NCBI GenBank assembly: GCA_029978335.1
Contig: JAPOJQ010000009.1
Span: 1-61,303, forward strand
Direction: 5' to 3'
Origin: Actinomycetota bacterium
Lineage (GTDB): Bacteria; Actinomycetota; Acidimicrobiia; Acidimicrobiales; Ilumatobacteraceae
DNA: 61,303 nucleotides
In this document: positions 9,591-17,986 of the stretch, in pieces
Position numbering within the stretch: position 1 is the first letter of the stretch
Layout: each line of letters opens with the position of its first letter
Position numbers and translations under genes: made by a program
The notes under the pieces: generated by a model
Told to the model about the DNA's origin: nothing
Seen by the model: the letters and a program-made list of their open reading frames with translations, nothing else
Databases searched by the model: none

Positions 9591-10721
9591 TCAGCTCGTG
9601 TAGCTCACATTTGCCGGATCGTTGCGCGGAATCTCGACAAAGGTGCGCCCGGCCTTCAAACCGAGCACCTCGGTGCCAGAGCCATCGGTGTGGAACATGA
9701 ACGGATCGGTGTTCGCCGAGCGGCTCCACACGCCGGCGCGAACCACGCCGTCAGAAAAGATCATCACCGGACCACTGCCGACGGTCTGCGCCTCAGGGCT
9801 CTTGGAGTCGATCAGACCGGCTCGGTAGTCGGCAAACAGGATCACGAGGTTGTCGGCCCACACCTGACCCGTCAGTTCGGTCATGTGTTCCTCTCCGTAC
9901 TGCGAACGCAGGTACCGACCGGTGGCGGTGTCATAGCTCCACGAGGCGAGAATCGAGTCCATCGTCACCTCGATATTGGTAGCCGGATCACCGGTGATCT
10001 CCGTACCAGGAATCACGTAGGGGAAGATCGCCTGCGGCGCGACCGCGTCATCGGGCGCCAACGCCCACAGTGTTTCGGTATCCGAGAAGAGGTTGTGTGG
10101 TGCCCCGCCACGGCCATCACGGCGGTAATAACTGTTGCCGTATCCACCGACATAACTCAAGCTGTAGAGCGATGAGGCATTGACGACCTTTGTCACGCCA
10201 GCATTGCCACCCGACCAGGCAAACAGCGGTGAGTTCAGGTTGCTCAACAGATCAACGTCTTGGGCCCGTCCAGAACGGATCGGACCGAGCGGGTCTGAGC
10301 CTTGAGAGTGAAACACCGCGGCGAATCGAGTGATGCGGTCGTTGATGATTTCTTCATAGACGATGTCGGCTTCGTTCAAACCTGCCTGCGGCAGCGCCTG
10401 AGGATTGTTCGGCATCTTCACTGCAAGGGCTGGTCGGTCCGGAATTTCGGCCGCCGAATCGAGGGGATGCCCCGTCAATGGCATTCTGAACGCGGGTTCT
10501 TGTGGATCGGTAGCAGCCGACGGCGTCGAATCCGTGCTTGAACTTTCCCCGGGGGTTGAGGTCTGGCTCGCCGGCGCTGACGTTGAGGTTAACTCGTCAA
10601 CTGCTTCAGACACCTGATCGATCACCTCCTCAGCACCGCCGCCACAGGCGCTGAGCGACGCAACCACGAGCGACGCAGTAACGACAACTCCGAACCGGAA
10701 ATGACCACGTTGTGAACTCAT
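9591..10721 (-). CDS. DUF3048 domain lipoprotein (YerB-like)
   Basis: A 376-residue predicted lipoprotein. A signal peptide ends in the lipobox LSAC (Cys about residue 26), followed by a low-complexity Ser/Thr/Glu linker to about residue 75 and then two DUF3048 modules with ALAVKMPN, ADIVYEEI, TRFAAVFHS, GPIRSGR and PHNLFSD. Bacillus YerB is the best-known member and its role is not established; the fold suggests an extracellular envelope function. Its ATG overlaps the htpX-like stop by four bases, giving an order lemA, htpX, DUF3048. Confidence 0.82.
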   Translation of the reverse strand: MSSQRGHFRFGVVVTASLVVASLSACGGGAEEVIDQVSEAVDELTSTSAPASQTSTPGESSSTDSTPSAATDPQEPAFRMPLTGHPLDSAAEIPDRPALAVKMPNNPQALPQAGLNEADIVYEEIINDRITRFAAVFHSQGSDPLGPIRSGRAQDVDLLSNLNSPLFAWSGGNAGVTKVVNASSLYSLSYVGGYGNSYYRRDGRGGAPHNLFSDTETLWALAPDDAVAPQAIFPYVIPGTEITGDPATNIEVTMDSILASWSYDTATGRYLRSQYGEEHMTELTGQVWADNLVILFADYRAGLIDSKSPEAQTVGSGPVMIFSDGVVRAGVWSRSANTDPFMFHTDGSGTEVLGLKAGRTFVEIPRNDPANVSYTS

Positions 10722-11623
10722 AACTCCCTCAGTGCGTTGATCCGCTCACGGAGCGGCGGGTGGGTATCAAATAGTCGGTGAAATGCGCCGAGCCGGCCGT
10801 CATCGCCGACGCCACTCATCGGTTGTTCAATCCATAGGTGGGCGGTTGCCGTCGTGGCGCTGTGTGTCACCGTGCTATCCGCTTCCAACTTCTCTAGTGC
10901 AGAAATCAAACCCGGCGGATAACGCGTGAGTTGGCACGCACCGAGATCGGCAAGCGATTCTCGGCTACGAGATACCGCTGCTTGAAGGAGTCGAGCAACG
11001 AGAGGCGAGATGATGAGGAGCGCGATCCCGACAATGGCAAGCGGGTTGAATCGGTCATCACGGTCACCGCTGCGAGACCGACGGCCACCGTTCCACCACA
11101 TCGTCCGAATGGCGATGTCGGAGATCAACGCCAGAGTGCCGACCAACGTTACCGCAATCGTCGACACCATGATGTCGTGATGCCGTATATGTGAGAGCTC
11201 ATGCGCAATAACGCCTTCGAGTTCAACTCGGTTCATCGACTCCAGCAAACCCGTGGTGACCGCGATTGCGGCATGGTTCGGATTGCGACCGGTGGCAAAT
11301 GCATTTGGTGCAGGGTCCACAACGATGTAGATCGCTGGCTTTGGCAAACCGGCTGCGATGCACAAGCCTTCCACCAAATTGTGCAGGCGCCGATACTGCT
11401 GCTCATCAGCTGGGTGCGCCCTGCTGACGGCAAGCGCAATCTTGGCCGACGACCACCAGGCCGTCACCGAGCCAACGAGCGCAATCACTGCGGCTACTGC
11501 CGTGATCGTCCAGCCGCCGCCGACGAGCCAACCGGCCACAGCGCCAATGGCCACGGTGCCTGCAACGAATCCAAGCACCAGCAGCGCGCTGCGCCGGCGG
11601 TTTGAGCGGATGATCTCGTGCAC
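10718..11623 (-). CDS. htpX: HtpX-like membrane metallopeptidase (M48)
   Basis: A membrane-bound zinc protease of the kind that degrades damaged membrane proteins. The 301-residue protein has two N-terminal membrane helices (about 13-32 and 38-56), the zinc motif HELSH (His141, Glu142, His145) and a downstream SRESLADLGAC segment whose Glu is the likely third zinc ligand. Two further hydrophobic segments lie between about residues 153 and 215. The GTG start at 11623 follows lemA by six bases. HtpX next to LemA is a recurring bacterial pairing. Confidence 0.9.
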   Translation of the reverse strand: MHEIIRSNRRRSALLVLGFVAGTVAIGAVAGWLVGGGWTITAVAAVIALVGSVTAWWSSAKIALAVSRAHPADEQQYRRLHNLVEGLCIAAGLPKPAIYIVVDPAPNAFATGRNPNHAAIAVTTGLLESMNRVELEGVIAHELSHIRHHDIMVSTIAVTLVGTLALISDIAIRTMWWNGGRRSRSGDRDDRFNPLAIVGIALLIISPLVARLLQAAVSRSRESLADLGACQLTRYPPGLISALEKLEADSTVTHSATTATAHLWIEQPMSGVGDDGRLGAFHRLFDTHPPLRERINALREL

Positions 11624-11629
11624 GACGAC

Positions 11630-12181
11630 TCAGAACGAGACCGTGGGGGCTTGATCGGCTCCCGGGCCTGCATCGAAGTATTCGCGACGGCCAAAGCCGC
11701 CGAGGCGCGCCACGATCACGCCTGGGAATTGATCCATCGCATTGTGGTATGCCAGAACGGCGTCGTTGTAGAACTGTCGGGCATATGCAACCCGACCCTC
11801 TGTAGCCGTGAGCTCTTCTTGTAGAGCGAGGAAGTTCTGATTTGCTTTGAGGTCTGGATATGCCTCAGCAACAGCGAACAGCTGACGCAAGGCACCCACG
11901 AGTGGACCATCTGCTGCCGCCTGAGCACCTGGCGTTGCCGGAGCCGCAACGGCCGAATTACGCGCAGCAATAACCGCTTCAAGCGCCTCGCGCTCGTGTG
12001 CCGCGTATCCCTTCACGGTTTCGACAAGATTCGGAATGAGATCGAGTCGACGCTTCAGTTGAACATCGATCTGCGACCAGCCGTTATCGACGGCGTTCCG
12101 CCGCCGAACCAGCCCGTTGTAGATCACCACACCGACGACGAGCACCAGCCCGACCACGATGAGGATGATGAGCAAACTCAT
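11630..12181 (-). CDS. lemA: LemA family membrane protein
   Basis: LemA proteins have one N-terminal membrane helix and a long alpha-helical domain; their exact role is unsettled. The 183-residue product has a helix at about residues 2-22, then the typical stretch RRNAVDNGWSQIDVQLKRR and LIPNLVETVKGYAAHE, with NQNFLALQEEL and ARQFYNDAVLAYH. It is encoded just upstream of the M48 protease, the usual partner. The pimA stop lies nine bases upstream of its ATG. Confidence 0.92.
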   Translation of the reverse strand: MSLLIILIVVGLVLVVGVVIYNGLVRRRNAVDNGWSQIDVQLKRRLDLIPNLVETVKGYAAHEREALEAVIAARNSAVAAPATPGAQAAADGPLVGALRQLFAVAEAYPDLKANQNFLALQEELTATEGRVAYARQFYNDAVLAYHNAMDQFPGVIVARLGGFGRREYFDAGPGADQAPTVSF

Positions 12182-12190
12182 GCGGCCATC

Positions 12191-13315
12191 CTAGGCACGC
12201 CGTGTAGGCGAACCGATGGCACCAATCACCTGCCGGTATCGCTCGATATACAGATCGGCAAGGCGACTCATCGAGAACGAGTCAGCGCGTAATGATCCAG
12301 CAGCGCAGAGTTCCATCCGTAACGTGTCATTCGTCAGCACACGGCGAATGGACTTGGCGAGTGCAGCGGCATCGCCGGGTGGGACGAGCAATGCATCCCT
12401 ACCATCGGTGGCGACGTTTCGATACCCCTCGATATCGCTCGCAACGACGACGGCACCTGCTGCCATGCCCTCGAGCAGCACAATCCCAAACGATTCACCG
12501 CGCAGTGACGGTGCCGCCAACACGGTGGCACGACGCAATCTGGCATCGCGTTCGATATCGCTCAATCGGCCGAGCCAGCGAAAGCGATCCGGATCCGCAT
12601 GACGCTGTCGTAGTCGTGCCGACTCCGGCCCGTCGCCAATTATCCAACAGATCGGCGTGAGGTGTGGTTCGAGCTCGAGCGATTCCACTGCCTCAAGGAG
12701 AACGCCCAGACCCTTGCGCTCCTCGTGCCGGCCGATGAACAAGATCGATGGTCGTTCATCACGCACGAGCTGCGCGTCGTTGCCAACGCTTACGTCGACG
12801 CCGTTGAACAGCACCTCAAACGTTCCGCCGAGATAACGCTCCACAAGAGCAGCTGCATCCGGTGACACTGCGACCGCGTGATCAATCCGATTGAGCAGCG
12901 GTGTGAGCACCGGTCGGAGCATTCGGTAGCTCGTCGAACGCCCGGCCGCATGAAACGTTGCGACGATCGGCCGTGAGTGCAATGTGAGCGCCGTGAGCGT
13001 CGGTCCGGGCACAAACGGCTCATGAAGATGCCACACGTCAAAATTCTCGTCACGCAACACCCTGAAGGTTCGCAGCGCAGCGGTGGGATCTGGCGCCAGC
13101 GGCACAATCGAACCATTGGCAGCCGTCGGCAGCGAGTCGCCGAGGGGCGTCACAAATGGTGCGGGTGGAGGACCGTCGCATGGACCGAGCACACGAACCT
13201 CATGTCCACGGCGCCGTATCGCGGCAGCCAGACCGAGGACCTGGGCCTGTACGCCGCCTGGCACGGTAAGGCTGTACGGGCTGAACATCCCGATGCGCAA
13301 CGGACGCTCGTTCAC
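12191..13315 (-). CDS. pimA: GT4 glycosyltransferase, phosphatidylinositol mannosyltransferase type
   Basis: PimA adds the first mannose from GDP-mannose to phosphatidylinositol. From the GTG at 13315 the product is 374 residues and begins NERPLRIGMFSPYSL followed by PGGVQAQV, close to mycobacterial PimA. It has the GT-B fold landmarks LHEPFVPG, FIGRHEERKGLGVLLEA and the C-terminal ESFGIVLLEGMAAG motif with the EX7E glutamates. The GTGA overlap with the upstream acyltransferase gene decides the start. Context (pgsA and PatA-like gene immediately upstream) supports PimA over other GT4 roles. Confidence 0.88.
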   Translation of the reverse strand: MNERPLRIGMFSPYSLTVPGGVQAQVLGLAAAIRRRGHEVRVLGPCDGPPPAPFVTPLGDSLPTAANGSIVPLAPDPTAALRTFRVLRDENFDVWHLHEPFVPGPTLTALTLHSRPIVATFHAAGRSTSYRMLRPVLTPLLNRIDHAVAVSPDAAALVERYLGGTFEVLFNGVDVSVGNDAQLVRDERPSILFIGRHEERKGLGVLLEAVESLELEPHLTPICWIIGDGPESARLRQRHADPDRFRWLGRLSDIERDARLRRATVLAAPSLRGESFGIVLLEGMAAGAVVVASDIEGYRNVATDGRDALLVPPGDAAALAKSIRRVLTNDTLRMELCAAGSLRADSFSMSRLADLYIERYRQVIGAIGSPTRRA

Positions 13316-14214
13316 GAGTCGGTCGGCCAATTGGGTTGAAGTAGGTGCCATTGAGTGGGCGCCCGCCGAATCAACATTTCGAGTTGTCGTGTCAGTTCCT
13401 GGCTCACCGCTTGCACTTCGGCCCGAAGCGAGAGTCCCTCTCGACGAAGGTGAACCGGAGGCAACACCATGCCGAGGTGACCCTCCATGCGATCGGTGTG
13501 GATGACGGCAGTGGGGAGCAGCACGGCACCGCTTCGGCGCGCAAGCGCAGCAGGACCCGCGGGAATGGTCGTGGTTTCGCCGAAGAATTCAACGGCGACG
13601 CCACCGCCTTGAATGTCTCGATCACACAACAAGCAGACCACCGCATTGCGACGAAGCGCAGCGAGGACCGACGCGCCCGCCTCGTTATCGAGAGGGACCA
13701 CGGTGATGCCGAGCGACTTGCGGAGGTCGCACATCCAATTGAACAGACGCGGTGGTTCGAGTCGTTCCGCAACTGCCACTACCTCAACGCCGCGTTCGGC
13801 AAGCCATCGACCCGCCCATTCCCAGCCACCGAGATGTGGGAGGGCCAAGATGACCCCGTGACCGGCATCGAGTCCAGCCTGAACGTGCTCGTAGCCATTG
13901 ACAGTGATCCCGGCGCGCACTCGAGCGCCACTGAGGTGTGGCAGTCGGAGGCTTTCGATCCAGTACTGCGCATATCGGGCAAACACTTGCCGCGTTGCGC
14001 CCTTCAGCATCGCCTGACTCGCATCTGGATTGACACGCCGCTGATGGCGAGCAGCCATTGCGAAGCTGTCGCGGCCACGCCACGCTGCGACATAACCAAC
14101 GGCGCTGGATATCAGAGGAATCAGGCGAACGGGAAGCACCCGACACAACATTGACGCGCTTCGCCACGCGATGACCGTCACCGCATCGTTGCGTGACCGC
14201 GCGCGACGTGCCAT
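13312..14214 (-). CDS. Lipid acyltransferase of the HtrB/LpxL family, PatA-like
   Basis: This 300-residue protein belongs to the lysophospholipid acyltransferase family that in mycobacteria acylates the mannose of phosphatidylinositol mannosides. It shows the catalytic motif HLGGWE (about residues 127-132), CLLCDRDIQGGG and the conserved FFGETTTIPAG. An N-terminal hydrophobic segment (about 17-45) should anchor it to the membrane. It lies between pgsA and pimA, the same order as Rv2612c-Rv2611c-Rv2610c, which strongly suggests the PatA role. Confidence 0.86.
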   Translation of the reverse strand: MARRARSRNDAVTVIAWRSASMLCRVLPVRLIPLISSAVGYVAAWRGRDSFAMAARHQRRVNPDASQAMLKGATRQVFARYAQYWIESLRLPHLSGARVRAGITVNGYEHVQAGLDAGHGVILALPHLGGWEWAGRWLAERGVEVVAVAERLEPPRLFNWMCDLRKSLGITVVPLDNEAGASVLAALRRNAVVCLLCDRDIQGGGVAVEFFGETTTIPAGPAALARRSGAVLLPTAVIHTDRMEGHLGMVLPPVHLRREGLSLRAEVQAVSQELTRQLEMLIRRAPTQWHLLQPNWPTDS

Positions 14215-14217
14215 TGG

Positions 14218-14946
14218 TCAGCCTCGACGTCGGTCGGTTCGGCCTCGGCGTTGCACCACAGTGCGACCACGTGAGGCGCGGTCGGCACGTACGGACCGAC
14301 GTTCGAGCCGCCGTTCCCGCCGGAGGTCGATGCGCTCTCTTGTCGCCGGTGCAACCTCTGCCTGGGTCCAGACCTTGACGAACCGCTGCACCGCAGTAAC
14401 GGAGATGAGGGCAAGCATGATCCACAGAATCCAGATCAGCGCAGTCGCAACGCCGAGCGCTTCCAGCAGCAAGCCAACACACAGCGCCACGATTCTCTCG
14501 GCGCGCTCCATCAATCCACCTTTGGCGTCGAGTCCGAGTGATTCGGCCTTCGCTCGTTGGTACGAGATCACCGAGGCAATCGACGACACCGCAAACGGAA
14601 GGATCGCCATCCGCCCCGAGTATTCATCTGCGAGATACCAGGCGATTCCTCCGAGCAGCAGTCCATCGGTCACTCGGTCCATCGTCGAATCGAGAAAGGC
14701 GCCGCGTTGGCTCGACGTGTTGGTGGCCTTTGCAAGGGCTCCGTCGAAAAGATCGGGCAATGCTGCCGCGATGACGAGCACGAGTCCGAGGAGCAGCCGC
14801 CCTGAACCAATGGCAAGCGCGGACGCCGCCGCGACACCTAAACCCACGAAGGTGAGGTGATCCGGTGTCAATCCGGTGCGGCGCAGGGCTCGTCCGATGG
14901 GCCGTACGGCCTTATCAACTGGTCCTCGAAAGGTTCCGTCAAGCAT
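14218..14946 (-). CDS. pgsA: CDP-alcohol phosphatidyltransferase, likely phosphatidylinositol(phosphate) synthase
   Basis: This integral membrane enzyme makes a phospholipid from CDP-diacylglycerol and an alcohol, here probably inositol phosphate. From the ATG at 14946 the product is 242 residues. The family motif DxxDGxxAx8-11GxxxDxxxD is seen as DLFDGALAK followed by RGAFLDSTMD. Several membrane helices follow and the C-terminus is very arginine-rich. The start shares one base with the previous stop (TGATG); an upstream in-frame ATG at 14961 is also possible. The PIM gene context favours the inositol substrate. Confidence 0.87.
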   Translation of the reverse strand: MLDGTFRGPVDKAVRPIGRALRRTGLTPDHLTFVGLGVAAASALAIGSGRLLLGLVLVIAAALPDLFDGALAKATNTSSQRGAFLDSTMDRVTDGLLLGGIAWYLADEYSGRMAILPFAVSSIASVISYQRAKAESLGLDAKGGLMERAERIVALCVGLLLEALGVATALIWILWIMLALISVTAVQRFVKVWTQAEVAPATRERIDLRRERRLERRSVRADRASRGRTVVQRRGRTDRRRG

Positions 14947-15437
14947 CAGTGCTCGGCCCATTCTGGGTTGTCCTCGACCATGTGTTCGATAACCGTCCCA
15001 TTTATGGCGTCGACGAGCACGAGCGCGCGACGACGTGGTGGCTCCTCGGCAGAGTACGCCAGTACCCGCCATGTCGGACGGCTCGTGAGTCCGTGCCATA
15101 CCTGCTGGGCAGACGCATGACCAATGGGAAATCCAACGGCCTGCTGTGCATGGGCAAGCGCTGCACGCTCATCGACCGACATTGACCCACCCGTCAACAG
15201 CCCGAACAGCCCAAAGACAAACAGGCCAACGCCAGCGACGGCGAGGCCACCGTTCACCTTGGACGATGACACCTGAGCTATCAGAACGGAGGTGACACCG
15301 AGGGCGATATACATCCCTGCCGGAACCCGTCGGCGGGAATTGTCAGGGAATCGATAGGCGCCAGCAAATGCCCTCGCGTCGAGGTCGTCAGGGAGGGCAT
15401 CGACAACGTCATCACCGTGATGTTGATCCGATGTCAT
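14946..15437 (-). CDS. Small membrane protein of unknown function
   Basis: I do not recognise this 163-residue protein. An acidic N-terminus of about 38 residues is followed by two hydrophobic helices (about 40-57 and 63-84) and a soluble C-terminal domain with VWHGLTSRPTWRVLAYS and ALVLVDAINGTVIEHMVE, a pattern resembling PepSY-like small domains but too weak to assign. It is coupled to the HIT gene upstream (GTG or ATG overlap) and to pgsA downstream (TGATG), so it is probably expressed with phospholipid genes. Confidence 0.72.
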   Translation of the reverse strand: MTSDQHHGDDVVDALPDDLDARAFAGAYRFPDNSRRRVPAGMYIALGVTSVLIAQVSSSKVNGGLAVAGVGLFVFGLFGLLTGGSMSVDERAALAHAQQAVGFPIGHASAQQVWHGLTSRPTWRVLAYSAEEPPRRRALVLVDAINGTVIEHMVEDNPEWAEH

Positions 15438-15964
15438 ACGTGCACCTTAGGCCCACCGCCGCTACTCGGCCATGCGTTGCGGACTCGCTCCGCCGATTCG
15501 ATCAAGGCCTCAGGAAGCGTTCGAGTGTTCGCGATCGCCGTCATGAAGTTTGAATCTCCCAACCAGCGTGGCACCACATGCACATGGAGATGCTCGGCGA
15601 TCGATCCCCCAGCAACGGGACCCATATTGATGCCGACGTTGAGCCCTGCGGGCTGATGTGAGGCTCGAAGGGCTCGGACCGCTTCGTGAACGGTGCTCCA
15701 GAGATCGATCGCTTCCTCCACGTCGAGATCAGTGAGATCTGGCACCTCTCGATACGGAACAACAAGCAAGTGCCCCGTCGAGTAGGGAAAGGCATTCAGC
15801 AATGCAAAGCAGGTTCGGGAACGGTGCACGATGTAGGTCTCCTCATCGGTGAGACCTGAATTGAGCAACCGGGTGAACACACTCCCCTCCCCGGGCGGAG
15901 CCGGCGAACTGCCACCGACGTAGGCCGAGCGCCAGCCGTTCCAGAGATGTTCCACAGCACTCAC
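15434..15964 (-). CDS. HIT family hydrolase or phosphorylase (Rv2613c-like)
   Basis: Histidine-triad proteins act on nucleoside phosphoramidates or dinucleoside polyphosphates; the mycobacterial homologue in this position is an Ap4A phosphorylase. The 176-residue product has CFALLNAFPYSTGHLLVVPY (key residues LNAFPY, GHLLVVP) and the histidine triad HLHVHVVPRW. The GTG start at 15964 overlaps the thrS stop by four bases. The thrS-HIT-(membrane protein)-pgsA order mirrors mycobacteria. Confidence 0.9.
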   Translation of the reverse strand: MSAVEHLWNGWRSAYVGGSSPAPPGEGSVFTRLLNSGLTDEETYIVHRSRTCFALLNAFPYSTGHLLVVPYREVPDLTDLDVEEAIDLWSTVHEAVRALRASHQPAGLNVGINMGPVAGGSIAEHLHVHVVPRWLGDSNFMTAIANTRTLPEALIESAERVRNAWPSSGGGPKVHV

Positions 15965-17943
15965 GCGTTGAGCGCTCGCCTCGTTGACTCGTCGATCTCG
16001 GCGGTCAAGCGCTTAATGAATGCGTCGACGGTGACGTTTCGCTCAACCTCACCACCGCGCGGGTTAACGCCGACGGTCGCCGCTGCAACGTCATCGTCAC
16101 CAACAACGAGCACGTAGGGAACCTTCTCCAACTTGGCGGCACGAATTCTGCGGCCGAGCCCGTCATCGGCTCCCACGCTGTCAACACGGGCTCCCGCGGC
16201 GCGGAGCTGCTCGACCACCTTTGCGGCGTATTCCTCGTGCGCACTCGACACCGGAAGCACGCGCACCTGTAGCGGTGCCAGCCAGGTTGGAAACGCACCG
16301 GCGTAGTGCTCGAGTAGCACCCCGAAGAATCGTTCTACTGATCCGAACAGCGCTCGGTGCAACATGATCGGACGATGGCGGTTGTTGTCGCTCCCGACGT
16401 ATTCGAGATCGAAGCGCTGAGGGTTATTGAAATCGGCCTGAATCGTCGACAACTGCCAAGAGCGGCCAATCGCATCTCGCACATCGATATCGATCTTCGG
16501 CCCATAAAAGGCCGCATCGCCCTCTTTGATCCCGTACTCGAGACCATGACGCTCAAGCGCTTCTCGGAGCGCTTCGGTTGCACGCTCCCAGATGTCGTCG
16601 GTGCCGACATATTTGTTGGGATCTTTGGTCGACAGGTTGAACGTGAAATCGTCAAAGCCGAACGCTCGGAGCACCGACAACACAAAGTCGAGCAACGACG
16701 CAACTTCGTCCGCGAGTTGTTCTTCAGTGCAGAAGATATGACTGTCGTCTTGGGTAAACCCTCGGATGCGCATCAAGCCGTGCAACGCTCCGGCACGTTC
16801 ATAGCGATACACCGTGCCGAGCTCAAACAAGCGCAGCGGCAGTTCCCGATAGCTACGTTGCCGGCTGGCGTAGATCAGACAATGCATCGGACAGTTCATC
16901 GGCTTCATGTAGTACGTGCCGTTGTCCATCTCCATCGGCGGGTACATGCCGTCGGCGTAGTAGTCGAGGTGGCCAGAGGTCTCGAAAAGCGTTCCCTTCG
17001 TGAGATGGGGGGTGTACACGAATTGGTACCCGCCACGCTCGTGCCGCAAACGGCTGTAGTCCTCCATGATCCGCCGAACGATGGCGCCCTTGGGGTGCCA
17101 TACGGCGAGTCCGCCCCCGATCTCGCTCGGGAAACTCAGCAGGTCGAGATCGATAGCCAACCGACGGTGATCGCGTGCTGCGGCTTGCTCCAAGCGAGTG
17201 AGGTGTTCATCAAGCGCCGATTTGCTCTCCCACGCAGTGCCGTAGACACGCTGGAGCATTCGCGCACCCTCGTCACCCCGCCAGTGGGCGCCCGACACTC
17301 GCTGCAATGCGAAGTAGCCAAGGCGACCCGTCGATGGAACATGTGGCCCAACACACATATCGACGAATGCATCCGAGTTTCGGTATGCCGAAATAACGTC
17401 ACCGCGTCCCACTTCCGCGGCGTCGAGCGAGTCACCTGAAGCCGCTCGAACTCGATTGATAATTTCGCACTTGTACGGCTGATCAGCGAAGAGTTGAAGT
17501 GCCTCATCAGGCGACATCTCGGAACGAATGAATGGCTGGTCTGCCGACACAATCGCCTTCATTTCAGCCTCGATGGCCCGCAGATCATCGTCGGACAGCG
17601 TCCGTCCATCTGGCAGGTCGAAGTCGTAATAGAAGCCATGTTCGATGGCAGGCCCCACCGAGAACTTGGTCCCTGGAAATAGTCGCGTCACCGCTTGGGC
17701 CAAGACGTGTGCTGTCGAGTGACGGAGCACGTGGCGCCCATCGTCGGTGTTGTCAGTCACGATCGAGACATGATCGCCATCGTTCAACGCTGCGGTCAGG
17801 TCGGTTGCGGTGCCATTCACCACCGCCGCTACCGAGGCTTTCGCGAGACCCCGTCCAATAGTGCCTGCGAGGTCAAGAGCCGTCGCTCCGGCTGGCAGAG
17901 AACGCTCGGATCCGTCTGGAAGCTGCACCGTAATCATTGACAT
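15961..17943 (-). CDS. thrS: Threonine-tRNA ligase
   Basis: Charges tRNA-Thr in the cytoplasm. From the ATG at 17943 the product is 660 residues with the usual order: TGS domain (about 1-65), editing domain with HSTAHVLAQAV and GPAIEHGFYYDF, class II catalytic core with MNCPMHCLIYASR and the motif 2 region YRYERAGALHGLMRIRGFT (key residues YRYE, RxRGFTQDD), and a C-terminal anticodon-binding domain. Start candidates at 17943 and 17937 differ by two codons. I see no T-box-like leader; only 43 bases separate it from mshC upstream. Confidence 0.97.
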   Translation of the reverse strand: MSMITVQLPDGSERSLPAGATALDLAGTIGRGLAKASVAAVVNGTATDLTAALNDGDHVSIVTDNTDDGRHVLRHSTAHVLAQAVTRLFPGTKFSVGPAIEHGFYYDFDLPDGRTLSDDDLRAIEAEMKAIVSADQPFIRSEMSPDEALQLFADQPYKCEIINRVRAASGDSLDAAEVGRGDVISAYRNSDAFVDMCVGPHVPSTGRLGYFALQRVSGAHWRGDEGARMLQRVYGTAWESKSALDEHLTRLEQAAARDHRRLAIDLDLLSFPSEIGGGLAVWHPKGAIVRRIMEDYSRLRHERGGYQFVYTPHLTKGTLFETSGHLDYYADGMYPPMEMDNGTYYMKPMNCPMHCLIYASRQRSYRELPLRLFELGTVYRYERAGALHGLMRIRGFTQDDSHIFCTEEQLADEVASLLDFVLSVLRAFGFDDFTFNLSTKDPNKYVGTDDIWERATEALREALERHGLEYGIKEGDAAFYGPKIDIDVRDAIGRSWQLSTIQADFNNPQRFDLEYVGSDNNRHRPIMLHRALFGSVERFFGVLLEHYAGAFPTWLAPLQVRVLPVSSAHEEYAAKVVEQLRAAGARVDSVGADDGLGRRIRAAKLEKVPYVLVVGDDDVAAATVGVNPRGGEVERNVTVDAFIKRLTAEIDESTRRALNA

Positions 17944-17986
17944 GGACTCGTCATTGTACGAGTGAGTCAGCCAAGGATGCCGATGT

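Noticed and set aside
16357-17439. A 360-codon open frame on the plus strand
   Set aside because: It is antisense to thrS, whose protein is unmistakable, and its translation has no recognisable domain.
17944-17986. T-box or attenuator leader for thrS
   Set aside because: Only 43 bases separate mshC and thrS and no hairpin or T-box sequence is visible.
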